64,000 nucleotides of DNA from Paracoccus fistulariae (lineage in GTDB: Bacteria > Pseudomonadota > Alphaproteobacteria > Rhodobacterales > Rhodobacteraceae). Below the pieces are notes generated by a model. The model searched no databases. It worked only from the letters and a program-made list of their open reading frames with translations, and was not told where the DNA came from. The DNA is taken from positions 1,240,001 to 1,304,000 of the forward strand of contig NZ_CP067136.1 in NCBI RefSeq assembly GCF_028553785.1, in the 5' to 3' direction. Position 1 is the first letter of the stretch, and each line of letters starts with the position of its first letter. The translations under genes and the position numbers were made by a program. Below, in pieces: positions 8,843 to 19,042 of this stretch.

Positions 8843-9705
8843 CGCCCGTTCCCCTAGAGGAATATCTGCGCAGTCGTCCCCAAGCCCTGCGGCGCGGTCC
8901 CCTGGCGATCATTCTGGTCGAAGATCAGGCGGCGCTGCGCGAGACGCTGCGCCACCATGTCGATGCGGGCTTTCACCATGTCTTTGCCCTCTCTCCCGAG
9001 CCGATCGCGGTCGAGGAGCAGCTGTCGGACCGCGTCACCAACCTGATCTGGAACACCCGCCAGCCCGACGCCCATACCGGCGCGGTGAATGCCTTTATCC
9101 GCAGCGTTCCGGCGGGCACCTGGCTGTATTACTGTTTCAACGCGGAATTCCTGTTCTTCCCCTTCTCTGAAACCCGCACCGTGGGCGAATTGCTGGCCTT
9201 TCATGCCGAGGAACGCCGCAGCGCCATGCTGAGCTATGTGGTCGATCTTTACGCGCCCGATCTTTCGACCGCACCGGATGCGGTCAGCATCGATTCGGCC
9301 ATGTTCGACAGCGCCGGCTATTTCGCGCTGGCCCGTGCGAATGGGCAGGGGCGGCATCTTGAGCGGCAGCTGAATTTCCACGGCGGTCTGCGCTGGCGCT
9401 ATGAAGAGCACCTGCCAGAGGTGCGGCGCCGGATCGACAGGATCTCGCTGTTTCGCACGACGCCCGATCTGCAGCTTCTGCCCGAGCACCGCTTCAACAT
9501 CGAGGAATACAACACCTATGCCTGCCCGTGGCATCACAATCTGACGGCGGCCATCGCCTCGTTCCGGGTGGCCAAGGCGCTTGTCTCGAACCCCGGCTCT
9601 CGCGATTCGATCCATGGCTTCGTCTGGCGCCACTCTCGGCCCTTCACCTGGCAGGCGCAGCAATTGATGGATCTGGGGCTGATGGAGCCCGGCCAGTGGT
9701 TCTGA
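8839..9705 (+). CDS. Glycosyltransferase-family-2-like protein, function unknown
   Basis: A 288-residue soluble protein starting with GTG inside the stop of the previous gene (GTGA overlap). The segment RGPLAIILVEDQAALRETLRHHVDAGFHH resembles the first strand and helix of glycosyltransferase-2-like folds, and YYCFNAEFLFFPFSE occupies the place where such proteins carry the metal-binding acidic residues. Near the carboxy end CPWHHNLTAAI and HGFVWRHSRPF are distinctive. Relatives are common in Rhodobacterales and are annotated as glycosyltransferase family 2, but I see no classic DxD, so activity is uncertain. Coupling with the Ala-rich membrane protein suggests a joint role. Confidence 0.7.
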   Translation: MTPVPLEEYLRSRPQALRRGPLAIILVEDQAALRETLRHHVDAGFHHVFALSPEPIAVEEQLSDRVTNLIWNTRQPDAHTGAVNAFIRSVPAGTWLYYCFNAEFLFFPFSETRTVGELLAFHAEERRSAMLSYVVDLYAPDLSTAPDAVSIDSAMFDSAGYFALARANGQGRHLERQLNFHGGLRWRYEEHLPEVRRRIDRISLFRTTPDLQLLPEHRFNIEEYNTYACPWHHNLTAAIASFRVAKALVSNPGSRDSIHGFVWRHSRPFTWQAQQLMDLGLMEPGQWF

Positions 9706-9829
9706 CGGATCCGCACTAACGGCTAGACTTGCACGCGGTTTGCCGTGAATGATAGACGAAACGTCAACTTGAGCATGATCAGACCCACTACCACCGGCCA
9801 TCGAGGCCGAGACGAAAGGCAAGACCCGC

Positions 9830-10339
9830 ATGGCGATGACGCAAACCAGCTTTGACCGCGACGACCTTCTGGCCTGTGCGCGGGGCGAGCTGTTCGGCCC
9901 CGGCAATCCGCAATTGCCCGAACCGCCCATGCTGATGATGGACCGGATTACCGATATTTCGGAAGATCGCGGCGACCATGGCAAGGGCCATGTGATCGCC
10001 GAATTCGACATCACGCCAGAGCTTTGGTTCTTCGACTGCCACTTTCCCGGCAACCCGATCATGCCCGGCTGTCTGGGCCTTGACGGCCTGTGGCAGCTGA
10101 CCGGTTTCAACCTGGGCTGGCGCGGCTGGCAGGGGCGCGGCTATGCGCTTGGCGTGGGTGAGGTGAAGCTGACCGGCATGGTGCGTCCCGACCGAAAGCT
10201 GCTGCGCTATCACGTGAATTTCACGAAAGCCGTGCAGACCCGCAGATTGACGATGGGCGTGGCCGATGGTCGCGTCGAGGCGGATGGCGAGATCATCTAT
10301 CAAGTCAAGGATATGAAGGTCGCCCTGTCGGCCAGCTAA
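9830..10339 (+). CDS. fabA: 3-hydroxydecanoyl-[ACP] dehydratase/isomerase FabA
   Basis: Dehydrates 3-hydroxydecanoyl-ACP and isomerises the trans-2 product to cis-3, the branch point to unsaturated fatty acids. The 169 residues match the family length, and the active-site pair is present: His71 in [14 protein letters not shown] and Asp85 in [10 protein letters not shown]. The PMLMMDRI segment near the amino end is also typical. It heads the fabA-fabB-fabI block, 22 bases upstream of fabB. The 124 bases between it and the previous gene hold no coding frame I can support and presumably carry the promoter. Confidence 0.97.
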   Translation: MAMTQTSFDRDDLLACARGELFGPGNPQLPEPPMLMMDRITDISEDRGDHGKGHVIAEFDITPELWFFDCHFPGNPIMPGCLGLDGLWQLTGFNLGWRGWQGRGYALGVGEVKLTGMVRPDRKLLRYHVNFTKAVQTRRLTMGVADGRVEADGEIIYQVKDMKVALSAS

Positions 10340-10361
10340 CAGAATATTGGAGGAGGCGCCC

Positions 10362-11591
10362 ATGAGACGCGTCGTCATCACCGGCCTTGGTATCGTATCG
10401 CCCATCGGCAATAACGCGGACGAGGTCACCGACAGCCTGAAGTCGGGCCGTTCGGGCATCGTTTTCGCGCCGGAATATGCGGAACACGGCTTCCGCAGCC
10501 AGATCCACGGCATGCCGCAGATCGTGCTGGAAGATTACATCGACAAGCGCAATCTGCGCTTCATGGGTCCGGGGGCCGCCTATAATTTCATCGCCATGGA
10601 ACAGGCCATCGCCGATAGCGGTCTGGAAGACAGCGATGTGTCGAACCCGCGCACCGGGCTGATCATGGGATCGGGCGGGCCGTCGACCTCTAACTTCTTC
10701 GACGCCCACCAGATCGTCATTGAAAAGGGCAGCCCGAAGCGAATGGGCCCGTTCATGGTGACGCGCTGCATGTCCTCGACCAATTCGGCCTGCCTGGCCA
10801 CGCCCTTCAAGATCAAGGGCGTCAACTACTCGATCACCTCGGCCTGCTCGACCAGCGCGCATTGCATCGGCAATGGCGTCGAACAGATCCAGATGGGCAA
10901 GCAGGATATCGTCTTTGCCGGCGGCGGCGAAGAGCTGGACTGGACCCTGTCCTGCCTCTTCGACGCAATGGGTGCGATGTCGTCGAAATATAACGACACC
11001 CCGCAGACCGCATCCCGCCCCTATGATGCGAGCCGCGATGGCTTTGTCATCGCGGGCGGCGGCGGCGTCGTGGTGCTGGAAGAGCTGGAGCACGCGCTGG
11101 CGCGCGGGGCCAAAATCTATGCCGAAGTTACAGGCTATGGTGCGACCAGCGACGGCTATGACATGGTTGCGCCCTCTGGCGAAGGCGGCGAGCGTTCGAT
11201 GCGCGTGGCGCTGGCAACCCTGCCCGAAGGCCGCAAGGTCAGCTATGTCAACGCGCACGGCACCTCGACCCCCGTGGGCGATGTCGGAGAGATCGAGGCC
11301 CTGCGCCGCGTCTTTGGCGAGGGGAATACGCCGCCGGTCAGTTCCACCAAGTCGCTGACGGGCCACAGCCTCGGCGCGACCGGCGTTCACGAGGCCATCT
11401 ATTGTCTGCTGATGTTGCAAAATGACTTCATCACCGCATCCGCCAATGTGCAGGAACTGGACCCCAGACTGAAACCGTCCGAGATTGCGACCAGCCGTGT
11501 GGACAATGCCGGACTTGATTCCGTGCTGTCCAACAGCTTCGGCTTCGGGGGGACCAATGCGTCGCTTCTGATGTCGAGATATCAGGACTGA
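10362..11591 (+). CDS. fabB: 3-oxoacyl-[ACP] synthase I FabB
   Basis: Condensing enzyme that elongates the cis-3 product of FabA, so fabA and fabB together make unsaturated acyl chains. The 409-residue protein has the catalytic Cys162 in SACSTSAH, the two histidines in [11 protein letters not shown] and [12 protein letters not shown], and the carboxy-terminal [11 protein letters not shown]. The start is ATG 10362 behind a strong GGAGGAGG site; five in-frame codons upstream (from 10347) are untranslated leader. It is between fabA and fabI in the same orientation. Confidence 0.97.
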   Translation: MRRVVITGLGIVSPIGNNADEVTDSLKSGRSGIVFAPEYAEHGFRSQIHGMPQIVLEDYIDKRNLRFMGPGAAYNFIAMEQAIADSGLEDSDVSNPRTGLIMGSGGPSTSNFFDAHQIVIEKGSPKRMGPFMVTRCMSSTNSACLATPFKIKGVNYSITSACSTSAHCIGNGVEQIQMGKQDIVFAGGGEELDWTLSCLFDAMGAMSSKYNDTPQTASRPYDASRDGFVIAGGGGVVVLEELEHALARGAKIYAEVTGYGATSDGYDMVAPSGEGGERSMRVALATLPEGRKVSYVNAHGTSTPVGDVGEIEALRRVFGEGNTPPVSSTKSLTGHSLGATGVHEAIYCLLMLQNDFITASANVQELDPRLKPSEIATSRVDNAGLDSVLSNSFGFGGTNASLLMSRYQD

Positions 11592-11611
11592 TCAAGGCTG
11601 GAGAGCAGGAT

Positions 11612-12400
11612 ATGGGCGATCTTCTGAAGGGCAAACGTGGCCTTGTGATGGGGGTCGCCAACCATCACTCGATCGCCTGGGGCATCGCCAGGGCGGCCGC
11701 CGATCAAGGCGCCGAACTGGCCTTTTCCTATCAAGGCGAGGCCTTTGGAAAACGGGTCGAGCCGCTGGCCGAAACTGTCGGTTCGGATTTCCTGCTGGAT
11801 GTCGATGTGACCGATGACGCATCGCTGGACCGCGCCTTCGGCGAGATCGAAAGCCGGTGGGGCAGACTGGATTTCGTGATCCACGCCATCGCCTTTTCCA
11901 ACAAGGACGAGTTGACCGGCCGGTTCATGAATACCAGCCGGGCCAATTTCAAGCATAGCCTTGAAATCTCGTGCTATTCGCTGATCGAAGTCGCGCGGCG
12001 GGCGCATCCGTTGATGGCGGAGGGCGGATCGCTGATCACGCTGACCTATGGCGGATCGAACCGGGTGACGCCGTTTTATAACGTGATGGGTGTGGCCAAG
12101 GCGGCGCTGGAATCCAGCGTGCGCTATCTGGCCAATGATCTTGGTCCGGATGGCATTCGCGTGAATGCGATCAGCCCGGGGCCGATGAAGACGCTGGCCG
12201 GGGCTGCGATCGGCGGGGCGCGCAAGACTTTCCGCCATACCGAGGCCAATGCGCCGCTGCGCGCCAATGCGACGCTGGAGGCGATTGGCGGAACGGCGGT
12301 TTATCTGCTGTCGGATTGGGGTGCCTGCACCACCGGCGAGGTGATCATGGTCGATGGCGGCTATCACGTGCTGGGTATGCCTCAGAACGAAAACCTCTAG
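11612..12400 (+). CDS. fabI: Enoyl-[ACP] reductase (NADH) FabI
   Basis: Reduces the trans-2 double bond in the last step of each fatty-acid elongation cycle; the target of triclosan. Of 262 residues, the amino end has the atypical short-chain dehydrogenase nucleotide site (GVANHHSIAWGIA), and the catalytic Tyr-x6-Lys is seen in FYNVMGVAKAALE. The SPGPMKTLAG loop and the carboxy-terminal GEVIMVDGGYHVLG are typical of FabI. It is twenty bases downstream of fabB and is followed by a hairpin with a T tract, which closes the fab operon. Confidence 0.97.
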   Translation: MGDLLKGKRGLVMGVANHHSIAWGIARAAADQGAELAFSYQGEAFGKRVEPLAETVGSDFLLDVDVTDDASLDRAFGEIESRWGRLDFVIHAIAFSNKDELTGRFMNTSRANFKHSLEISCYSLIEVARRAHPLMAEGGSLITLTYGGSNRVTPFYNVMGVAKAALESSVRYLANDLGPDGIRVNAISPGPMKTLAGAAIGGARKTFRHTEANAPLRANATLEAIGGTAVYLLSDWGACTTGEVIMVDGGYHVLGMPQNENL

Positions 12401-12408
12401 GGCATGCG

Positions 12409-12459
12409 TCCTGGGGACTTCGCGTCCCCAGACCCCTGCGGGATATTTTTTCACAAAAG
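12409..12459 (+). repeat. Rhodobacterales-type GGGATATTT intergenic element, copy 1
   Basis: Directly after the fabI terminator stem the sequence reads CCCCTGCGGGATATTTTTTC followed by ACAAAAG. A related arrangement in inverse orientation (GGCGGGGATATTTCGGC then AAAGA, minus strand) lies at 17853-17895. The shared core is GGGATATTT followed by CAAA. I recall this element as recurrent between genes in Rhodobacterales genomes; copy number outside the window cannot be checked here. Confidence 0.45.
12411..12451 (+). terminator. Intrinsic terminator after fabI
   Basis: CTGGGGAC (12411-12418) pairs perfectly with GTCCCCAG (12424-12431) around a five-base loop; a run of seven Ts begins at 12445. 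The interval between stem and T run contains the GGGATATTT element also found at 17862-17870. Confidence 0.6.
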
Positions 12460-12471
12460 ATGGTGGCCGGG

Positions 12472-13305
12472 ATGGGTTTCTTTACGACAAGCGACGGAGC
12501 CAGGATCGCCTATCAGGATGACGGCGCGGGACTGCCCGTGCTGTGTCTGGCCGGATTGACGCGGAATATGGCGGATTTCGATTATGTAGCGCCTTACCTG
12601 TCGGATATTCGCATGATCCGGATGGATTATCGCGGGCGCGGGCAATCGGATCATACCGGTGCCGAGAGCTATACCGTGCCGCAAGAGGGCAAGGACGCGC
12701 TGGAATTGCTGGATCATCTGGGGATCGGGCAGGCAGCGGTTCTGGGCACCTCTCGCGGGGGGCTGATCGGGTTGCTGCTGGCTGCGGTGGCGCGTGATCG
12801 CTTGCTGGGGCTGTGTCTGAACGATGTCGGGCCAGAGCTTGAGACTGCGGGGCTGGAGCGGATTTTCGACTATGTCGGGCGCAACCCCTCTGCCAGGACG
12901 TATGAAGAATTGGCCGCACGGCTGCCTGCGGCGAGTCCGGGCTTTGCCAATGTGCCCGACGGTCGCTGGCTGGCGGATGCGCGCAAGCATTACGAAGAGG
13001 TGGATGGGCGGTTGCAGATCCGCTATGACCCCGCGCTGCGGGAGGCGTTTCTGGCGGCGTTCGAGGGGGATGCGCCGGATCTGTGGCCGCTTTGGGCGGC
13101 GACGGCGGGGATGCCGGTTGCGGCGATCCGGGGGGCGAATTCGGATCTGCTGTCCCGCGCATCGTTCCTGAAGATGCAAGAGCAGCGGCCGGACGGGATC
13201 TATGCCGAAGTGCCGGATCGCGCGCATATTCCCTGGCTGGATGAGGTCGAATCGGTCGAGGTGATCCGGCTTTGGCTGGAACGGCTGCAGGCCGGATTGG
13301 CTTAG
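12472..13305 (+). CDS. Alpha/beta hydrolase
   Basis: A 277-residue alpha/beta hydrolase fold protein, probably cytoplasmic. The oxyanion region (LCLAGLTRN), the DYRGRGQSD strand and the nucleophile elbow GTSRGG are clear; the late AHIPWLDE segment supplies the catalytic histidine. Substrate is unknown; relatives are called 3-oxoadipate enol-lactonase-like, without proof. I choose ATG 12472 (MGFFTTSDG) because homology begins there; ATG 12460 in the same frame is an alternative. Its end overlaps the convergent folA stop by four bases. It may be read by transcripts passing the fabI terminator. Confidence 0.85.
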   Translation: MGFFTTSDGARIAYQDDGAGLPVLCLAGLTRNMADFDYVAPYLSDIRMIRMDYRGRGQSDHTGAESYTVPQEGKDALELLDHLGIGQAAVLGTSRGGLIGLLLAAVARDRLLGLCLNDVGPELETAGLERIFDYVGRNPSARTYEELAARLPAASPGFANVPDGRWLADARKHYEEVDGRLQIRYDPALREAFLAAFEGDAPDLWPLWAATAGMPVAAIRGANSDLLSRASFLKMQEQRPDGIYAEVPDRAHIPWLDEVESVEVIRLWLERLQAGLA

Positions 13306-13778
13306 CGGCGGATCAGCTCTCGCAATGTGCAGCGCGGGTCGGTGTCGGGGATCGGGACGCGGGTGATCTCGGTCCAGTCGGATTCGTCGAAATCGGGGAA
13401 GAAGGCGTCGGCATCGGGGATCTCGATATCGACCTCAGTCAGCATGAGGCGGTCTGCCTTGGGCAAAAGCTCTTGATAGACCGCCTGCCCGCCGATTCCG
13501 TAGATCCGGTGATATCCCTGGCTGCGGCAGAAGCCGATGGCGTCACTGGCGGTCGTGAAGACGTGATCGGTCAGGTCGGCCTGTCGCGAGAGGACGATGT
13601 TCAGCCGATTTTTCAGCGGCTTGACGGGAAGGCTGTGCCAGGTCCGGCGTCCCATGATCAGTGCACCGCCCAGCGTTTCGCGCTGAAACATCTTCAGATC
13701 TGCGGGGATATGCCAGGGGATCCGGTTGGCTTTGCCGATGGCCCCGTTGCGGGCGCGGGCGACGATCAGGGTCAACAT
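13302..13778 (-). CDS. folA: Dihydrofolate reductase
   Basis: Regenerates tetrahydrofolate from the dihydrofolate made by thymidylate synthase. The 158 residues have the family features: amino-terminal LTLIVARARNGAIGKANRIPW, the substrate-binding Asp in HIPADLKMF, the NADPH segment GGALIMGRRTWHSLP and the later GIGGQAVYQELL. Only four bases separate it from thyA upstream on the same strand, so the two form one operon with an obvious metabolic link. Confidence 0.96.
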   Translation of the reverse strand: MLTLIVARARNGAIGKANRIPWHIPADLKMFQRETLGGALIMGRRTWHSLPVKPLKNRLNIVLSRQADLTDHVFTTASDAIGFCRSQGYHRIYGIGGQAVYQELLPKADRLMLTEVDIEIPDADAFFPDFDESDWTEITRVPIPDTDPRCTLRELIRR

Positions 13779-13782
13779 GGGC

Positions 13783-14601
13783 CTAGACCGCGACCGGAGC
13801 CTTGATGCCAGGCGCAGGGTCGTAATCCAGCACGCGGAAATCGTCGAATTTGAAGTCGAAGATTGAATCGACCTTGCGGGTCAGTTCCAGCCGGGGCAGC
13901 GGGCGCGGGTCGCGCTGCAATTGCGTGTGAACCTGGTCCATGTGGTTCAGATAGATATGTGCATCGCCCATCGTATGGATGAAATCGCCGGGCTCATAGC
14001 CGGTGACATGGGCCAGCATCGTCTGCAGCAATGCATAGGAGGCGATGTTGAAGGGCACGCCCAGAAACATATCGGCCGAGCGCTGATACAGCTGCAGATG
14101 CAGTTTCCGTCCGGCAATGCGGACCTGCCACAGCGTGTGACAGGGCGGCAGGGCCATGCGGTCGATATCGCCGGGATTCCAGGCCGTCACGATCAGCCGA
14201 CGGCTGTCGGGCGTCTTGCGGATCGCCTCGACCAGATTGGCGATCTGGTCGATCTCGCCGATCCGGGGCGCCTCGTCCTGGACGCGCTGGATCGTCGGGA
14301 AATGGCGCCATTGATGGCCGTAGACCGGGCCCAGATCACCCGTCTCATCGGCCCATTCATCCCAGATCGAGACGCCATTCTGCTTCAGGTAGCCGATATT
14401 CGTATCGCCCGAGAGAAACCACAGAAGTTCGTGAATGATCGAGCGCAGATGCAGTTTCTTGGTCGTCACCAGCGGAAAACCATCGGCCAGAGGATAGCGG
14501 CACTGCATCCCGAAATGCGAGACGGTGCCCGTACCCGTGCGATCGGTCGATTCGACGCCCTCATCCAGCACCATGCGCAAGGCATCCAGATATTGCTTCA
14601 T
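13783..14601 (-). CDS. thyA: Thymidylate synthase
   Basis: Converts dUMP to dTMP with methylene-tetrahydrofolate. At 272 residues it matches the compact ThyA class. The catalytic cysteine is in [11 protein letters not shown], followed by the [24 protein letters not shown] segment and the carboxy-terminal GIKAPVAV. The start is ATG 14601 after an AGGGA site; an in-frame upstream ATG at 14637 adds a non-conserved dozen residues. It is the first gene of a thyA-folA operon. Presence of ThyA rather than the flavin-dependent ThyX fits an organism with abundant DHFR. Confidence 0.97.
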   Translation of the reverse strand: MKQYLDALRMVLDEGVESTDRTGTGTVSHFGMQCRYPLADGFPLVTTKKLHLRSIIHELLWFLSGDTNIGYLKQNGVSIWDEWADETGDLGPVYGHQWRHFPTIQRVQDEAPRIGEIDQIANLVEAIRKTPDSRRLIVTAWNPGDIDRMALPPCHTLWQVRIAGRKLHLQLYQRSADMFLGVPFNIASYALLQTMLAHVTGYEPGDFIHTMGDAHIYLNHMDQVHTQLQRDPRPLPRLELTRKVDSIFDFKFDDFRVLDYDPAPGIKAPVAV

Positions 14602-14778
14602 GCGGGAATCCCTTTCGTGACGCGTTCCGTTACTCATATAAGTCCGTCGCCGCGAAGGAAACCTGCCGCGTCAGCCTGCAACCAAAGCGCATCGCAAGCG
14701 TTTCCTTACTCGCAGCCTGGCCCCTGAACACGGCCGGAAAACACCACCCCGATACGATACCAAGATGAGGTTAATCCG

Positions 14779-15207
14779 ATGAAGGTCCGCTATTTGCACA
14801 CGATGGTCCGCGTGAAGGATCTGGACAAGACGATGGAGTTCTTTCGCCTGCTGGGCCTGGAGGAAACGCGCCGCTCGGAAAATGAGAAGGGCCGCTTCAC
14901 GCTGGTCTTCATGGCCCCGCCCGGCCAGCCGGAATGTCCGGTCGAACTGACCTATAACTGGGATGGCGATGAGGGCCTGCCCTCGGATAGTCGGCATTTC
15001 GGCCATCTGGCCTATCGCGTCGGGAACATCTACGAGATGTGCCAGCGGCTGATGGATGCGGGCGTGACGATCAACCGTCCGCCCCGCGACGGCCATATGG
15101 CCTTTGTGCGCAGCCCCGACAATGTCTCGGTCGAGTTGCTGCAAGAGGGGGACCACCTTCCCCCGCAAGAGCCCTGGGCCAGCATGGAAAATACCGGCCA
15201 CTGGTAA
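14779..15207 (+). CDS. gloA: Lactoylglutathione lyase (glyoxalase I)
   Basis: Detoxifies methylglyoxal as its glutathione adduct. The 142-residue protein has two beta-alpha-beta-beta-beta units of the VOC fold. The metal ligands expected of glyoxalase I are visible: His7 (RYLHTMVRV), Glu near 57 (CPVELTYNW), His near 75 (FGHLAYRV) and Glu near 119 (NVSVELLQ). The GDEGLPSDSRHFGH stretch is typical. It is monocistronic between thyA (divergent) and a convergent MarR gene. Confidence 0.93.
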   Translation: MKVRYLHTMVRVKDLDKTMEFFRLLGLEETRRSENEKGRFTLVFMAPPGQPECPVELTYNWDGDEGLPSDSRHFGHLAYRVGNIYEMCQRLMDAGVTINRPPRDGHMAFVRSPDNVSVELLQEGDHLPPQEPWASMENTGHW

Positions 15208-15247
15208 CCGCGTGCCGGACGGGCTGAATCCCGTTCGGCATCCACCC

Positions 15248-15772
15248 TTAATAGATATAACGAATCTGTTCGCCCCAGAACCGCTCGATCCGGCGGGACT
15301 GCATATTGACCAGTTCCAGCGGAGGATCCTCCAACACGCCGGACATGGCCAGCCCCTCGGCATGACGCAGAAACAGGTCATGGATCGTCTGCCGCACCTC
15401 GATCCCCCGATCTGACAGGCGCACCCGGACGGAACGGCGGTCCTGATCGCAGCGCTCGTGATGCACATAGCCCATCGCGACCAGCTTTTTCAGGTTATAG
15501 CTGACATTCGACCCCTGATACATCCCGCGAGAGCGCAACTCACCTGCCGAGACCTCTGCCTCACCCAGATTATAAAGGATCATTGCCTGAACCGGCGTCA
15601 GATCATTGCGATTGAGGCGTTCAAATTCATCCTTGACCAGATCCAGCATCAGCCGGTGCATCCGTTCAAGCAATTGCAGGGATTCCAGATAGGCTTCGGT
15701 GGTTTCCGAAAGATCGGGAATCAGCGGTATTTCGTTGTCAGAGCGCGTTTCGCGCGGCGCAGGTGAAAGCAT
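15248..15772 (-). CDS. MarR family transcriptional regulator
   Basis: A 174-residue winged helix-turn-helix repressor-type protein. Helices at LTPVQAMILYNLGEAEVSAGELRSR precede the recognition helix GSNVSYNLKKLVAMGYV and the wing CDQDRRSVRVRLSDRG, the usual MarR order. A long helical amino arm (residues 20-50) and carboxy end would make the dimer interface. Target genes and ligand are unknown; it is convergent with gloA and downstream of nothing on its own strand except sdhE, which ends about 100 bases before its stop-side neighbour. No operator palindrome stands out near its start. Confidence 0.88.
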   Translation of the reverse strand: MLSPAPRETRSDNEIPLIPDLSETTEAYLESLQLLERMHRLMLDLVKDEFERLNRNDLTPVQAMILYNLGEAEVSAGELRSRGMYQGSNVSYNLKKLVAMGYVHHERCDQDRRSVRVRLSDRGIEVRQTIHDLFLRHAEGLAMSGVLEDPPLELVNMQSRRIERFWGEQIRYIY

Positions 15773-15874
15773 GGCGTCTGCGATCCTGTCTTTTTGCTAC
15801 TGAGACAGGTTTGGCGGAAAGAAGCGAATCTTCAGTTAATTCGACAGAAGTTTCCGAAGCGAATGCCGAAAATT

Positions 15875-17795
<1,921 letters not shown>

Positions 17796-17819
17796 CGGAA
17801 ATCCGCCCCGAAAAATGAC

Positions 17820-17859
17820 AAGGGCGCGGCCCCGCAAGACCACGCCCTTTCTTCTTTGC
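17820..17859 (+). terminator. Intrinsic terminator after aspartate aminotransferase gene
   Basis: AAGGGCG (17820-17826) pairs with CGCCCTT (17843-17849), with further G-C pairs possible inside, followed by TTCTTCTTT. It stands 25 bases after the aspC stop and before the inverted GGGATATTT element. Confidence 0.6.
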
Positions 17860-17900
17860 CGAAATATCCCCGCCGGAGGCACCCGCCCCCGCCAAAAGCG
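17853..17900 (-). repeat. Rhodobacterales-type GGGATATTT intergenic element, copy 2
   Basis: On the minus strand the sequence reads GGGGGCGGGTGCC, then TCCGGCGGGGATATTTCGGC and AAAG. The GGGATATTT core (complement of 17862-17870) and the following CAAA match copy 1 at 12440-12448. It lies in the convergent gap between aspC and bdhA. Confidence 0.45.
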
Positions 17901-17910
17901 CCGAGGGCAG

Positions 17911-18693
17911 TTACAGCGCGGTCCAGCCGCCATCCACGCTGATCGAGGTGCCGGTGATCTGCGCCGCCGCATCGCTGCACAGAAACACGACCGTATCGCC
18001 CAATTGCTCGACCGTGACGAATTCCTTCGAGGGCTGGCGTTCAAGCATGACCTTCTCGATCACCTCATCGCGCTCCATCCCGTATTCCTTCATCGTGTCG
18101 GGGATCTGCGCCTCAACCAGCGGCGTCAGCACATAGCCCGGGCAGACCGCATTGCAGGTGATCGGCTCTTTCGCGGTTTCCAGACCCGTCACCTTGCTCA
18201 GCCCGACAATCCCGTGCTTGGCCGAGACATAGGCCGATTTGAACGGGCTCGCTGTCAGACCATGGGCCGAGGCGACATTGACGATCCGCCCCCAGCCTGC
18301 TGCACGCATCTTGGGCAGCGCGGCGGCCGTCGTGTGAAAGGCCGAACTCAGATTGATTGCAATGATCGCGTCCCATTTCTCGACCGGGAAATCGGGGATC
18401 GGGGCGACATGCTGGATGCCCGCGTTATTGACCAGAATATCGCATTTCCCGGCCTTATCGATCAGGGCGCGGCATTCCTCGGGCTTGGACATATCGGCCT
18501 TGATATAGCGGGCGGTGACGCCGTGTTTCCGGCCCAGCTCTTCCGCCAGATCGTGGTCTTCCTTGTTGTCGGTAAAGCTGTTCAGCACCACATCCGCACC
18601 GGCGGCGGCAAGCTGATGGGCGATGCCCAGTCCGATTCCCGAATTGGAACCCGTCACAACCGCGGTTTTGCCGCGCAGAAATGTCTCGAACAT
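17911..18693 (-). CDS. bdhA: D-3-hydroxybutyrate dehydrogenase
   Basis: NAD-dependent short-chain dehydrogenase of 260 residues that oxidises 3-hydroxybutyrate to acetoacetate during use of polyhydroxybutyrate. The nucleotide site is TGSNSGIGLGIA; NNAGIQHV follows; the catalytic Ser, Tyr and Lys are in VNVASAHGL and SAYVSAKHG. The RQPSKEFVTVEQLG and TGTSISVDGGWTAL ends are typical of BdhA. A clear GGAGG site precedes the ATG at 18693. The upstream 230 bases hold a promoter, hairpin and terminator on the same strand, which might form a separate small RNA or an attenuating leader for this gene. Confidence 0.94.
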   Translation of the reverse strand: MFETFLRGKTAVVTGSNSGIGLGIAHQLAAAGADVVLNSFTDNKEDHDLAEELGRKHGVTARYIKADMSKPEECRALIDKAGKCDILVNNAGIQHVAPIPDFPVEKWDAIIAINLSSAFHTTAAALPKMRAAGWGRIVNVASAHGLTASPFKSAYVSAKHGIVGLSKVTGLETAKEPITCNAVCPGYVLTPLVEAQIPDTMKEYGMERDEVIEKVMLERQPSKEFVTVEQLGDTVVFLCSDAAAQITGTSISVDGGWTAL

Positions 18694-18849
18694 GAATCCT
18701 CCAGAAGTTCAGGCTTGGTGGCAGACTAGCCCCGCCTGACGCGGTGTGAAGCCCGAATATGTCACGGCAGGCCGCATCGCCCGCATCCCGCCTAACGCAC
18801 CTGCCCCGGAAATGTTGCAACACGAATTTTTTACGCGCGACAGGCGACC

Positions 18850-18877
18850 AAAAAAAGCGCCCGCACAAGGCGGGCGC
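18850..18877 (-). terminator. Intrinsic terminator of the candidate small RNA
   Basis: Perfect eight-pair G+C stem (18857-18864 with 18870-18877) and seven consecutive Ts on the minus strand at 18856-18850. No minus-strand protein gene lies immediately upstream, so the terminator must serve a non-coding transcript. Confidence 0.8.
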
Positions 18878-18923
18878 AAGTCATGAGGCAGGTTTCATAC
18901 AGGCAAGAAACCTATCGAGCAGT
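18850..18923 (-). ncRNA. Candidate small RNA or bdhA leader attenuator
   Basis: The minus strand carries a complete transcription unit of about 74 bases. A near-consensus promoter lies just upstream (18930-18958). The predicted RNA first folds AGGTTTC against GAAACCT (18890-18913, seven perfect pairs, ten-base loop), then the terminator hairpin GCGCCCGC/GCGGGCGC (18857-18877, eight perfect pairs, five-base loop), ending in seven Ts (18850-18856). No protein gene lies between promoter and terminator. Since bdhA starts 157 bases further on the same strand, it may be either a free small RNA or an attenuated leader. It matches no RNA family I recognise. Confidence 0.6.
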
Positions 18924-18929
18924 GAGTTA

Positions 18930-18958
18930 TTTATACGCGAAGCGCCGCCCGAGTCCAA
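18930..18958 (-). promoter_or_regulatory. Sigma-70 promoter of the candidate small RNA
   Basis: On the minus strand TTGGAC (complement of 18953-18958) and TATAAA (complement of 18930-18935) are separated by exactly 17 bases. The match to TTGACA/TATAAT is 4-5 of 6 on each side, unusually good for this GC-rich genome. Transcription would begin near 18923. Confidence 0.65.
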
Positions 18959-19042
18959 CATCGATTTCCCCGGCGGCATTGACGCTCGCAGAGTCTGATT
19001 GTTGATATCGGGTCGACAACAAGAATAGCTGGGCGGCGGGCA

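Larger units (their letters stand above)
18694..19042. other. Intergenic region bdhA / peptide-binding protein gene
   Basis: This 349-base gap has no credible protein gene. It contains the minus-strand RNA unit at 18850-18958 described separately. Between 18694 and 18849 lies the bdhA leader, and between 18959 and 19042 the upstream region of the plus-strand peptide-binding gene, in which I see no convincing sigma-70 promoter. Confidence 0.6.

Noticed and set aside
18879..18900. Five-codon ORF (Met-Lys-Pro-Ala-Ser) inside the candidate small RNA
   Set aside because: No ribosome binding site, and it lies in the hairpin; most likely chance.
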